In this document: piece after piece, positions 36,474 through 48,027 of the stretch
Layout: each line of letters opens with the position of its first letter
Position numbering within the stretch: the stretch's first letter is position 1
Source of the DNA: Uranotaenia lowii
Lineage: Eukaryota > Arthropoda > Insecta > Diptera > Culicidae
NCBI RefSeq assembly: GCF_029784155.1
Contig: NC_073692.1
Location: 335,057,131 to 335,121,130 of the forward strand
Length of the DNA stretch: 64,000 nucleotides
Reading direction: 5' to 3'
Notes under the pieces: model-generated
Databases searched by the model: none
What the model saw: the letters and a program-made list of their open reading frames with translations, nothing else
What the model was told of the DNA's origin: nothing
Program-made: the position numbers and the translations under genes

Positions 36474-38361
36474 CAAGGCCGTGCGAACGGGGGGGGGGGT
36501 TTAGGGGTTTAACCCCCCCCATGGAGATTTTTTCCAAGTAAAATTTACAGTACAAGAAATAAATTTACCGGAAACTACTTGTTCCCAAAAGGTGTTTAAA
36601 AATTAGTGTTGACAAACATGTTAGAAATTCGGCTCGCCTCCAGCGGAATTTCGTCTTAAATCATTCTCAAGGCCTAAGACTTTTCGTTTTACGTCTCTAT
36701 ATGACGTTCACAAATTTAAACTAATCAATTGTAGATTTCGATTTTCAATTCCTTTTGTATTGAAACTCAAATCTTTACTCACAAAAACCCTAACTCGTGT
36801 TTAAGATGGGTTTTTACTAAGAAGTGTAACTAAACAAGTATAACATTTGAAACCAACTATTTGAACTTCAAAATTCATTCATAGAATACTATTTTTACAC
36901 GATAGTCAAAATCCTAGTTTCGATGACTTTATAACTAACCACTTTGATTGTAAAAAAGGTAAATGTCATTCTTAATTTTATGCTGATATGAAATATTCCT
37001 CAAGAAACCAATTTCAGCCTCAATTGTTTTTTTTTGTTTCTCTCTTTTGAATCCTAAACTCTATATCAAAAAAGTTTTTGACAAATTACTTAAGGCCTCA
37101 AATTTAAAATTTTTCCTAGTCGCAACAGTGTCTAACAGCTCTGCTTTTTGAATCACTTTTATCACAATAGGTGAAAATCATTTAAGAATTTCTTTTTTTA
37201 CTTTTTTGACAAATCTGTAGAACATAAAAAAAAGGCTTAAAAAAAATTGTCTAATTTTCCCCTAGATCGCAAGTTATTTTGGTTTCTGCGAAAAAAAGCT
37301 ATAGCAGTCTTCTACTTGTTCACGTCACTCCATTTAAATCAAATTTAATTTAAGATATCTGTGGGCGAAAAACAAATGCAGATTTCAAAAAATTGGTAAA
37401 ATTCAATAATATCTTTTTTTTATTTTAAATTTCTTTACTACAGTCGGATATGCTTGTAATGATATATTCCAAGTTTATGAAAACTGTAGAATTTAACTTT
37501 TTTAGATCATGCATTACCATCATCATCAACATTATTATTCCTGAAGCAGCCAATAAGGAATATTATTGAAACATGAGTTATTAATGATTGATTTCACTTA
37601 AAACTGATTCATGTTTAAATTTATAAACGCCATATCATCGATACTAGGAACGTTTTTTTTAACGTCTTATTATGTTTTATATGTTTTTATAAATTGTCAA
37701 ATTTTATAGTTCTTTTTATTTTAAATTTTTACATGAGTTTTCCAATTTTTATAGTCAAACATTTTTGATTTCTTTCAATATAATTAAAATAATTTTCTCA
37801 ATGTTTTTTCAAGTCTGAATTTTTGTTTTCTGAAAACATAATAAGCGTAATAATCTTATTTTCTTATTTCTTTGAATTTAAAATATTACAGCGAAAATTT
37901 TCAATCAAACCATCAATTGAAATTGAAGGAAAGGAATGTTAACTCGATTAACAAATAAATGATATTATAGTTTTGCCGAACAATTTTATATCATGATTAA
38001 ATTCTTATCTTTTCTGAAATTTGTTTTAGAATTCAGATTTAGTTTCTTTTTAAATCTGGGTTAAATTGATGAATTTTATTTCTATTATTCTTATGCCCGA
38101 AGCTTTAAACTCTGTTTTAATTCAAAATTTTAAAACGCATTCGTTTTCTGTGTTTTTTGAAATATTGATGTTAGATTTGTCAACTTGATTGCTTCGTATA
38201 TATTTTCAAGCAAATGTCTAGTTTAGAATAAGGAACATCATTTTCAATTATTTATTGATGATTTGCCGGACACAGCACTGATCCAAAACTTTGAAAATCT
38301 GTATTTTGAATTTTTAATTTTGAAAACCCCCCCCCATGAGCGGATCCTTCGCACGGGCCTG
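36474..38361 (+). mobile_element. hAT-like non-autonomous element, complete copy
   Basis: 1888 bp with termini CAAGGCCGTGCGAACGGG and TCCTTCGCACGGGCCTG (inverted with an indel), flanked by a perfect 8-bp duplication CGTAGGAT at 36466-36473 and 38362-38369. A CAGG-type start and 8-bp duplication are hAT hallmarks. Poly-G/poly-C runs lie just inside each end. The interior is AT-rich without a transposase frame, so it must have been mobilised in trans. A left-truncated relative is at 4080-6123. Confidence 0.85.
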
Positions 38362-38659
38362 CGTAGGATGAAAATAAAAAAAATCGTAAAATATTGTTTT
38401 TTATAGCCAAGCGATTGGTTGTTTTATATAACCATAGAAAAACATTTCATTGAATGGTTATAAGCTGTAGTAAGCAAAGCCAGCCATTTTTTAAATACTT
38501 TTCAATGGATTCAGATTTTTTTTATTCTAAAATGGTTATTACTTTTCTCATTAAAAAGTAAAAATTGAAGCATAAAAATAAGAAAATCCAGTAACTAAAT
38601 TAAAAATTCATTTTCAGCTAATTGAAGTTTTATGGATGATTTAATACGTAAAAATTTCT

Positions 38660-38790
38660 ATTTCCATACAAAATAGAAACACGTTGCGCTAAGTCAGAAA
38701 TCAACCAAATCGTCACAAATTTTATACTGATGCTTGGTGACTAAAAAGGCATCGAAAAAACATATGGGAGCAAAACATTATTTCTGGCAA
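38660..38790 (+). repeat. Dispersed repeat fragment (GAAACACGTTGCGCTA), partner of 11765-11910
   Basis: Shares CATACAAAATAGAAACACGT, TTTTATACTGATGCTTG and CATCGAAAAAACATATG with the 11.8-kb copy. Confidence 0.6.
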
Positions 38791-39059
38791 CAATCACTGA
38801 ACACACACAAATATTTTGTAGTAATGATGTTTAAGTTAGTATTGGTAAATTGTACGTTTCGAATCTATCCTTTTCCTTTTTGAAAACTTAAGCTCATACT
38901 GAATGATGATTTTGGTACCTTAACTGAGCAGTTTAGGAACAAAACTGTTGCCGTCATATGAATTTAAATATTATAAAACTTTACAATAAATCATTCTGAA
39001 AAGCACTATTTTTAAGAGATGAACCCCTAGCAGCAAGTAATAGAATCCAAACAGTAGCG

Positions 39060-40050
39060 ACATATGAATAAAAACGACTGATATGCTCTATCAACGCTTT
39101 AGCGGAAATCGCGAAATTTCCGGACTTGGACTCAGCAGCCACTTCCCACCCAGGACTCCTCCTTCGACTTACGTCACGTGCTGGTGGGAGCTATGCGTTT
39201 CACCATTTCTCAAACCGGATGGAAGGAAAACGTTGATTGATGTTTCCAATTCCACCCATGAAGGCTATCTGTCATGGGCAATTGTGAAACGTTTATGTAC
39301 TTTTTCTCCCCCTCATTCCTACATTTCGTTCCTCTCGGTCCCCAAATGGATGCAGTCCGCAACATTCGCATAGGAATGACCTTTCCGGACGAAATAAATC
39401 CGCTATTTTATGTTCCGATTTTTCCATTTTCCCGGTTATTCACTCCTTTTTCCCTTGTTGTTGGTTGCACGTGAAGTTTGCTCCGATTGGGGGAAAAAAC
39501 ATCCAAGTATGATCTATGCCCAAATGGATGGGTGTTAATTTCGCTGATCCATTTTTATCGTGTTTTTGTCGGTCTTGGCTTGGACCGGCTTGAGAAGTTC
39601 ACTGCCGTAACCTAGAACTTGAACCGTGTGTGCGTGATTGATTTAATGGAATGGGGCAAACGGAATGCATGAAATTTTGAACCTAGAAAAACACGTTCAA
39701 GGAGCATTTCGTTCATTTTTCCATTTTTCCAGTTTCGTTTCGGAATTCGTTGCTGTTGGCATTACGGGTAGTGTTATTTGAATAAAATATCAGAAAATCG
39801 TTGAAGCAGCTGGCACTTGAAGCCGGGATCGATAATCAGCCGCCATAAGACCGTGATGATGCCGTGAAATCAATCATTCGAATCACGTGCGTCCTTTCGT
39901 TGCACCGGAATTGGTAATGAGTTGAGTGGGCTTTGGGTTTCGGTAGAGACGCCCAGGTTTCGGTCATGAATCAGCAGTTTTCTGAGAAGTTCATCACATT
40001 TTCTTCTCTTGTCATCCTCCAAGATTGATTTATCCACTTTGGATGGAAGC
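39060..40050. other. GC-richer island with three CACGTG boxes
   Basis: A block of mixed composition with no transposon relics. CACGTG (canonical bHLH E-box/G-box) occurs at 39175-39180, 39468-39473 and 39884-39889; the first is fused to a CRE-like half (ACGTCACGTG). Frames of 60-96 codons overlap on both strands without recognisable domains. Likely non-coding unique DNA, possibly regulatory. Confidence 0.4.
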
Positions 40051-40121
40051 ATAATTTCTGACTTTTTACATTTTGAGAAATTGATACCTATACATCAATA
40101 TGACTATTAATAGGAGTGAGA

Positions 40122-40768
40122 GGGGAAACGTGGGCTACTCTGAATATCTGAGTTGTCTGTTGGGATAAAAATCTCAATCCAACTGTCATCGTCGTCGCTT
40201 TGCGTGAGCATGTTTTTCTTTATGTTGTTGACTTATGTACGTATCATATGCTTCTTTTATTTAACTAGCCTAGAAAAAAGTACTAACATAATTTAACAAG
40301 CACCCGCACAATTGTATCCGTGGTAGACCTAAAGTTTATAACCAAAATATGCTCATATGCTTATGATCTTAGTTTTATCATGTTATTTCACTTGGAAAAG
40401 GAATTTTCGATGGAACATCAATAAGTCACACAAACGCAACCAATTTGCAAATCATTGCTTGTGGGGTATCTTGGGCCACCTACATTTTAGTGTTATCATA
40501 CACATTTGGAACTTAAAATACGATATTACTATCTGTTAAGTTTTCTAATGCAATAGAGACGAACATTAATACTATATAAGGAATTTGGCTGAAACGCTCG
40601 CGAGCCAGGTTTTAGGAACTGTTCGATCGTTCACAACTCTATTTTTTTGTTTTTTCATCTGAAATTGCTTTAAAATAGCTAAATTAATTATGAAATTTCA
40701 GTTTTTGGTCAACTCGTAAACTTTGCACGTTATCTAGTCAATTTGGATTTGGTGGCCCACGTTTCCCC
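40122..40768. mobile_element. MITE with GGGGAAACGTGGGC termini
   Basis: About 647 bp bounded by a perfect 14-bp inverted repeat: GGGGAAACGTGGGC at 40122-40135 and GCCCACGTTTCCCC at 40755-40768. The interior matches the diverged copy at 21871-22250. No clear target duplication is visible. A further AGTGGG..CCCACT pair lies just downstream at about 40840-40862. Confidence 0.7.
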
Positions 40769-40869
40769 ACAAATTTGAATAATATACTTTTTTTAAAAAC
40801 AGTCAGTTTATTATAAAGAAGTTAGAAAACAAAGAAAAAAAGTGGGCTATAATAACCCACTGTCCCCTT

Positions 40870-41330
40870 AGTGTGTCTTCGAATTTTGATTTGAATCTAT
40901 CCAAAAAACTGGCAAATAATTCATTAAGTATATATATGAATCATTATTATTAAGCTTATTTGAAAATTGTAATCTCTAGGTTTAAGTTATTATATATATG
41001 TAGCCTGCACTGTTTGGCGGAATAAATAAATTTAATAATTTAGATGGCAAAAAATTTAATTTACAGTCCGTTGTTTTATTCAAAAATATTGAAGAAGTTA
41101 ATTCAAGACAACTGGAAAAAAATAATCAAACATAATGCACTAAACTTGACTCGAATCATGGTTATTCTTTTAGGGATACTGTTAAAATAGCTTAGAATGC
41201 TGCTCTCTAATTGGCGTCATTCTGATCAAAAGAGTTTCCTACCAAGAAAAAAGAGCATACATTGATGAAAATAACCGAACCAAATTGCTAAATTTTCAGA
41301 AGTTTGATAAATCTATATAAACAATTAGCA
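40870..41330. other. AT-rich non-coding stretch
   Basis: No recognised feature. Confidence 0.4.
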
Positions 41331-41334
41331 ATTC

Positions 41335-41430
41335 CTGTGTGTTTGTTTGATGGTTGGTTTGTTTGTCCTATAAAGGCTCAGCCGACCGAGAGAGTTGAAA
41401 TTTGGCCAAGATGTTCATAAGGACCAGGAA
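41335..41430 (+). repeat. Repeat-like segment with TGTGTTTGTTTG...CTCAGCCGACC
   Basis: TGTGTGTTTGTTTGATGGTT followed by CCTATAAAGGCTCAGCCGAC and GAAATTTGGCCAAGATG resembles the 'user-manual' head of many insect retroposon-like repeats. No second copy was seen in the window, so this rests on general pattern only. Confidence 0.3.
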
Positions 41431-41439
41431 TGATTGAAA

Positions 41440-42555
41440 AATATTTTCAAAATTTTCGGATGACCTCTTTTGAATCATGATAATTTTGTTCCGAAATTAC
41501 TTTTAGCTCATCGAGCAAACGCCATAACAAGACATGATCGAGTTTTAAGAGAACCGTTTTTTTTTTTATTTGAAATATTGGGGCTAATTCTGCGACTCGA
41601 GTGGTGACGTGACTCACAAAATTTCGCTTCTTCGCCGTAACTCTAGAAAATGCTAAAGAAAATAAATTGAAGTATCGATGAGCTCTGAAGACCAATATCA
41701 ATTTTTCTGAAAGAATATTTCGAGTCTAGAGAAGCTATTTAAGCCAGCAAAACGATATGAAATTCACTCGTCACTCGAGTATTTGTTTTTTAACAATGAT
41801 CTCTTGTGACGAATCTTATAAACCAAAACATTTCAACAACCAAATGTCCTAGCTTGATTATTTAGGCGAGTGCACTAAACAACGATATACGTTGTTCAGA
41901 ATCAAAAGGTTTACGCGTCATGTCTTTCGCTATCCGGTATGGTTAACAGAAATATTCGGTTCTAAAAATCTCAATATTTCATGCTTCTCATAACAGAATA
42001 CTCTAGAAAATTTCGCATTTTTAAGAGTCATACTACAGTTTTAATTGTATGATTTACTGAACGACTTTGGCTACCAAAAAGTAATGAGAAAGCTTCAAAT
42101 AACGTTTATGACTTTTTGGAACAGCTGGCCGGCTTTGTTTCGGCAGTTTTACACTGTCGCCTAGTCTGACAGAACATATCATGCCAAAGATTTCAGTCGA
42201 AATTATTACCGATTTTAACCTCTAGCTTAGAGTTGTAATCCATCCCGAATTTGTTGAACGCCCCACCAGATTGAGTCGATTTGAGGTCATTTTTAGTTTA
42301 TAAGCTGTTTAAAAGCGGTATGTCTTTTGGCATTGATAAACATTAAATTCAACTGACATCCTTGTTGGTGCCTCGCGAAGTATTGCATGGAAAGTAGTCA
42401 TGCAATACCTTCCCAGGCACCCAGCAGTGATATTCATTGTTATTATTTAATTATTATTTTTCAATGTCAATAGACAAGCCCGAATTCAATATCATATAAC
42501 TTTTATTTCTAATTAGATACGAAAATAAGGCCTTCGACAAAGTTGTTCAACTGAA
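41440..42555. other. Non-coding stretch, no gene recognised
   Basis: Mixed AT-rich sequence. Notable only for CTCGAGTGGTGACGTGACTCAC at about 41595 and CACTCGTCACTCGAG at about 41764, which resemble each other in inverse orientation. Confidence 0.3.
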
Positions 42556-42559
42556 AATT

Positions 42560-42810
42560 TTCTTTGGAGGATTGGCACAAAAGCAGTTTCAATTCCACAG
42601 AAGAAAAAAAAAATGATGTTGATTTTTCAGTACAAAATATTCAATTTTCCCATACAAACCTTAAACATCAAATTGACTCATGTAAACGATACTTAAAACT
42701 CTGAAAAAATCATAGATGAGTTTAAAACAAAAGCGAAGCTTTTAAGACCCCAGGGTCTGGGAAGTTCATAGATGATCCAAAATCGACTCAGTGTAATGTC
42801 TCACCGTCTA
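42560..42810 (+). repeat. Dispersed repeat, partner of 6540-6810
   Basis: Shares GATGTTGATTTTTCAGTACA, AATATTCAATTTTCCCATAC and AAATCGACTCAGT. The AGCGAAGCTTTTAAGACCCC block here lies in direct orientation, while in the 6.5-kb copy the matching block is inverted and at the other end. Confidence 0.6.
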
Positions 42811-43323
42811 GCTTTTCATCAAAATTTCCCGTTTTTCTTCTTGGCAAACTTTAACACAGTTCACTGCCTTAGAAAATCAATCGTTAGCCTCAATTTGAGT
42901 TCATTTTTTAAACACAGAAAATCTTTCAGAAACTTTTTTTTTCGCAAAATAAGCATAAATTTTCATGGTGTATACAAGACTAATAAGACCATAGACGGAT
43001 TTCACGCCAAATCGGCACGAAGTTGGCTTGACTCTCTCAGAATTCAATGAAATTTTGTGGACATAAAGATCTTACCTAATAAAGCAACTTGGCATACTCT
43101 GTTTTCCCGAATAATAACTAAACTAACATTTGAAAAGGACCAAACTATTCAAGCAAAAATCTTATAAACAATTTCAGCTCAAAAATTTCAATTCCTACAA
43201 AATTGTTGTTTATGAGAGAGGAAAAATTATTGGATTTCCAGGAAAAATAATATTTTTTTTTTTCAAATACAACACTGAGAAAAATGCATTCCAAAAACTA
43301 AAACACAATTTTTCCAAAACATT

Positions 43324-43509
43324 TTTTTTTTTGTTATAGTCGTTTTACCACCTTTATGGCATTCGCAACTTTATCAACGTTGCAGTTGGCGGATCGTTAT
43401 TGAAAAACTTATCCGGTACAACTGTGTTCGATGTTTTGCTCTTGGGCTCGAACTCGCGGATATCGGCTCAGGAGACAACAGACTTGCCAACTGAGCTACA
43501 GTCAATCGC
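43324..43509 (-). mobile_element. tRNA-derived SINE, copy 2
   Basis: On the minus strand: TGTAGCTCAGTTGGCAAG is a near-perfect Pol III A box, and GCGAGTTCGAGCCC a B box about 35 nt further on, matching a tRNA-like head. The body GAACACAGTTGTACCGGATA and GGTGGTAAAACGAC is shared with 33465-33672. It ends in an A-run (plus-strand T-run at 43322-43332). The head does not close into an acceptor stem, so this is a SINE, not a functional tRNA. Confidence 0.8.
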
Positions 43510-43869
43510 AAAATTAATCGTACACACATGATTTACCAACTCTTTACACATTTGGTGTGAGAAAATGGTTCAACATTCATGATTTTGATGCACATTAGTT
43601 GTTTACACATTTAGCTATTTAAACCTGATCGCGACGATTTTGAAAAATATTTTGTGCCTTTGTTTTTAATTCAAGAAGTTGATAAAAATCCCAAATGAGA
43701 GGTATTGATCGTACACCTCTTATTTAACCTGAAAAGTTGATGTGTAAACAAGACCAATGCGGATAAGCGATAGTTTTTTTTTTGTCAGTGTTTCATGTCA
43801 ACACCCAGCAGCTACTTGGGTAGTGTTTATTTTTGTTTTTTTGCTGAATTTCGAAGAGTTGTGATCAAA

Positions 43870-44908
43870 ATGGTAAACAAGCGCAAGGAATCGGACGTTG
43901 CGACACGATCGTTGATAAAAGTATGTGTTGTCGCGGAAAGTCATTGCGGGAAATAGCAGAATCTGTCGAGCGAACCCACTCTACAGTGCAGTATATTATC
44001 AAAAAGTGGAAATACGAAGAAACCGTGAAAAATATCGCTGGAAGAGGACGAAAACGTATTTTGACTTCGTTAGATGAATTGGTAATTGTGCGAACTCTGA
44101 AAAGAAAACCTAAACAAACAATCCGAAATTGGCTACTGAAGTCGCTGAGACCATCGGAAGAGCTGTCGGCGCAGATACTGTCCGGAGGGTAGCGAGCAGG
44201 ATCGGTTTGTGAGATCGTGTAGCCCGTAAGAAGCCCTTTATCTCAATGGTAAAAATGAAAAAAAAAAAACGACTGGAGTTCGCTAAGGCTTATAGGCTTA
44301 TGTTAATAAGCCTAAAGAGTTCTGGAGCAAAGTTCTATTTACCAACGAAACAAAAATGAACCTTCTCGGATCGCGTGGACGGAAAATGGTACGGAGAAAA
44401 CCTGGAATGGAGCTCCAGCCCAAGAATTTGGTCCCAACTGTAAAATTCGGTGGCGGCGCAACCAGATGTCGGCTCAATGTCGGCCTCTGGACCTGGAACC
44501 ATGGAATTTATTGGCTCAATGATGGACAAGATGGGTTATTTGAACATCCTCAAAAGTAACCTGCCGACTTCCGTGAATAAATTGGGTCTACCTTGTGAAT
44601 ACTACTTCCATCAAGATAATGACCTCAAACATACCGCTATTGTCGCATGGGCCTGGTTGCTGTATAATACCCCTGAACAATTCAAAACGCCTTCGCAGTC
44701 TCTCGATCTGAACCCGATAGAACAGTTCTGGTGGGAGGACAAGAATCGCCTGAAAAATAAAAATTGTAGGTACAAGGCAGAACTCGAAACGGCGATTAAG
44801 GAGATCTGGGAGGTCATTCCATCTAGTGTGATCAAAAACTTCGTTGAATCGATGCCACGACGCTTTCAGGCAGTGCTAGATGCCAAAAACGGTCATGCCA
44901 AATACTAA
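43870..44908 (+). pseudogene. Tc1-like (DD34E) transposase, heavily decayed
   Basis: The remains of a Tc1-type transposase spread over several frames. Pieces in order: MVNKRKESDVATRSLIK (43870), the helix-turn-helix part MCCRGKSLREIAESVER (from 43923), GRGRKRILTSLDE, then a shifted frame KLATEVAETIGRAVGAD, KEFWSKVLFTNETKMN (from about 44308) and GTMEFIGSMMDKMGYLNIL to the end at 44908. The second catalytic D is in FHQDNDLKHTA and the E in LDLNPIEQFW with 34 residues between, so DD34E. The first catalytic D is replaced by N (AAC at 44344-44346). At least four frameshifts and an in-frame TGA (44210-44212) add to the damage. Clear terminal repeats were not found. Confidence 0.85.
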
Positions 44909-44944
44909 TTTAGTTGTTTTATGATATTTGTTACTATTATTAGC

Positions 44945-45740
44945 TGACCAGAAGGGCCTGCTACAATAGCCCTCGAATCCCTGGTCAAGCCTCAGGGATT
45001 CTGGTGAGGATGTGCCTCATGCGGCCTCTTTTGGTTGGCTCAGCGGAGCAGAGGTTACGGAGAACCTCGGGTCGGCTATGACAAGGTTGTGACGCTGGTC
45101 GAGAATCCAAAACACCGGTCTTTGCTATTAAATCATTTATTGTCCTACTTACAAGTTTGGAAGCTGTGTGTAGTGTAGTGTGTGGGGTGGCCGGCCAACT
45201 GGAACTCTGCTGCTGCGGGATACCTCGGGGTTTTGGGACAACACGTGGGGAACAGAACAATGGCGGTGCCGTCTTCACGGCTCAGGGTTTTCGGGGAACC
45301 ATTGAAGGTCCAGACTATGGTCAAACGGTGGTTGTTGTGCGTCGAGCGGATGTCGCTAATCGCTGGCTAGAGTCGCTAACCCTTACACTCGCCGTTCAAC
45401 CTCCGGTAAGCGCACTTAGTGTATCGATGGCAACTTCCGGATTTTAATGCTGGTTGACGATGGCGGTCGGGTATATTGGGCGACAGGTGACGATGGTACG
45501 GCCTTGCGATAAAGCTCGCGAATCCAGGCTAATATTAATGGGTCCTGTGGAATTCCGGGAACTAGCGAATTGGCGAGCTACCGGGAGTGAAAACTATTTA
45601 CCTGATTTCGCTTGATTTCACGGGCACGGAACTTTTCCCTTTATCCGATGATGTTGCTGTTTCGGAAGCTGAGCTGGGAAAGAACCTCATGTTCCCGGTA
45701 GCGGATATTGCCTTATTCCCTTTTACACTTTTTCAATAGT
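44945..45740. other. GC-rich segment of unknown origin
   Basis: Sharply GC-richer than both flanks, starting just after the Tc1-like relic. It contains CCCTCGAATCCCTGGTC, GTGGCCGGCCAACTGG and an inverted GCTACCGGGA/TCCCGGTAGC pair (about 45572 and 45693). Frames of 62-97 codons overlap on both strands with no domain. It might be an LTR or other retroelement fragment, but no TG..CA ends or second copy were found. Confidence 0.35.
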
Positions 45741-46212
45741 GATTGTCCCTTATCTTTATTATTCTCCCTTTAGCGTGCTGTCTCTCTCTAGTCATTATCC
45801 CTTTATTCCAGTTTTGTGTATATTTTGTGGTAAGTGTTTTGTGGAATGTGTTTTTAAATTTGATGTAACCGTTAGGAGTTCCCTATCTAATTCTTTTACA
45901 ATTTTTTACAAGTTTTTATTTCTAATAGTTTTTATTTAGGAATTTTGAAAATATTGATTATAGACTATTCATTTACACGGGACATGATACATAAAAACAG
46001 ATGCTACATAAACCAGGCATCATCTAGGCGTTTGCTTATGGGTACTGTTCGTGAGTGGCATAGGGTAACTGACCCAACTGGTAACATTACTTTCTATGAA
46101 TTGATTTTTATTGAAATTTTAACAAAAAGTAGTACTGTACGATCTATTTTGCCACATCTGAAATGGTGTTTTTTTTGTTGTTGTTTCAAATATAAAGTGA
46201 AAATGTAAATAA

Positions 46213-48027
46213 CACTAGTTTACAGCATTTTTGAACTCAGTAAACTGAAGGTCATTTCTAATGTAAAATCGGACGCTGAATCCGAAAATGACATTCAAAA
46301 AAATCTCAGTAGAACCGTTTTTGAGTTATGCTCCAAATATAAAATTTCGATAAAATTAAAAAAGTTCTTGTACTTAGATTAATGAATCTCGGACGGCATA
46401 ACAGTAAATTGAAATTCCTCTTTTGCATATTGAAGGTGTAGAAATTTTCTATCGATCATCTGAACACGGTTTATGCGTTTGACCAACATTATTGTTGATA
46501 TTAGTGACTCTATGAGAAAAAAAATTATAAAAAACGCATTTTTTCAGAGAAAATTTTGTTTCAACGAAAGTTTTCGACTCGATGGTAGCATTTAAAAAAT
46601 CTGATTTTCTTTTTCGTTTAAATGTCAACTCAAAACAAAGATTTCAAGTGGTTATTTATCAAAATCGGTTGAAAGTCGTAGAAGTTATGGCTAGTTTACC
46701 ATAATAGCATTTTTTGTAGTTTTTCATAATTTAACGCACCGCAGTACACTTATCATAGTATAGGAAGAGTGAAACATGATAAATCTCACTCGCTCCAAGT
46801 CAAAATTATTTATTAGCTTACCAGAAGGTCACATGCCAAGTTTCAGGAAGATCTGACCATAGGGAGGGGTTGCTTGAGTCTCAAACGTGAATAAAATTTT
46901 GAGGTATTTTGCCCGGAAGGAACGAAAAATACTGGTTTTTCATCAATAACTTCTTTCATCACTAGCTGATTGTTTTTTATGGTTGATTTTCTTAAAGCCT
47001 AAGTTGAGACAAATATTTCACCCGAAGACTGCAACTCGATTGGATTTGAAACAGAAAAGTTATTGCGGTTCAAAGATTGTATTTTGGTCGAAAATTCTCG
47101 TATAAAACGCAATGCGTAAAAAGTACTCATTGCGTGTTGGACAAAATTTGCGGCCTTTGAACTGCAATAACTTTTTTACTTAAAGTCCAATCGTGATGCA
47201 GTCTTCGGGTGAAATATTTGTCTCAACTTAGGCTTTAAGAAAACCAACCATAAAAAACAATCGGCTAGTGATGAAAAAAGTTATTGATGAAAAACAAGTA
47301 TTTTATGTTTCTCCCGGGTGGAAAACCTTAAAATTTTATTCACGTTTGAGACTCAAGCAACCCCTCCCTATGGTCAGATCTTCCTGAAACTTGGCATGTG
47401 ACCTTCTGGTAAGCTAATAAATAATTTTGACTTGGAGCGAGTGAGATTTATCATGTTTCAATCTTCCTATACTATGATAAGTGTACTGCGGTGCGTTAAA
47501 TTATGAAAAACTACAAAAAAATACTATTATGGTAAACTAGCCATAACTTCTTCCATTTTCAACCGATTTGGATAAACAACCGCTTGAAATCTTTGTTTTG
47601 AGTTGACATTTAAGCGCAAAAGAAAATCAGATTTTTAAATGCTACCATCGAGTCTAAAACTTTCGTTGAAACAAAATTTTCTCTAAAAAAATGCGTCTTT
47701 TATAATTTTTGTTCTCATAGAGTCACTAATATCAACAATATTGTTGGTCAAACGCAAAAACAGTGTTCAGATGATCGATAGAAAATTTCTACACCTTCAA
47801 TATGCAAAAGAGGGATTTCAATTTACTGTTATGCCGTCCGAGATATTTTAATCTTAGTACAAGAACTTTTTTAATTTTTTTGAAATTTCATATTTGGAGC
47901 ATAACTCAAAAACGGTTCTACTGAGATTTTTTTGAATTTCATTTTCGAATTCAGCGCCCGATTTTACATTAAAAATGTTGGTCAGTTAATGAAGTTCACG
48001 ATTTTTTTAAAATTTTGTAAACTAGTG
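46213..48027. mobile_element. Large foldback element with CACTA termini
   Basis: About 1815 bp forming two arms of roughly 900 bp around a dyad near 47121 (ACGCAATG at 47107-47114, CATTGCGT at 47128-47135). The outer 12 bp are perfect inverses (CACTAGTTTACA / TGTAAACTAGTG); the next 50 bp or so are diverged; the inner arms then match almost base for base, e.g. CTCGGACGGCATAACAGTAA. TAA on both sides (46210-46212, 48028-48030) fits a 3-bp duplication as in CACTA/EnSpm elements, though TAA/TTA symmetry leaves the border slightly uncertain. No protein-coding capacity. If transcribed it would fold into a very long hairpin RNA. Confidence 0.85.

Noticed and set aside
43324..43509. tRNA gene on the minus strand
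   Set aside because: A and B boxes are good but the acceptor stem does not close, and the body and A-tail are shared with another locus: it is a SINE.
44945..45740. LTR of a retrotransposon
   Set aside because: Composition is suggestive, but no TG..CA ends, duplication or second copy could be found, so it is listed only as unknown GC-rich DNA.
46213..48027. Conventional miRNA precursor
   Set aside because: Arms of hundreds of base pairs are far longer than a miRNA hairpin; a transposon foldback or long hairpin RNA source fits better.
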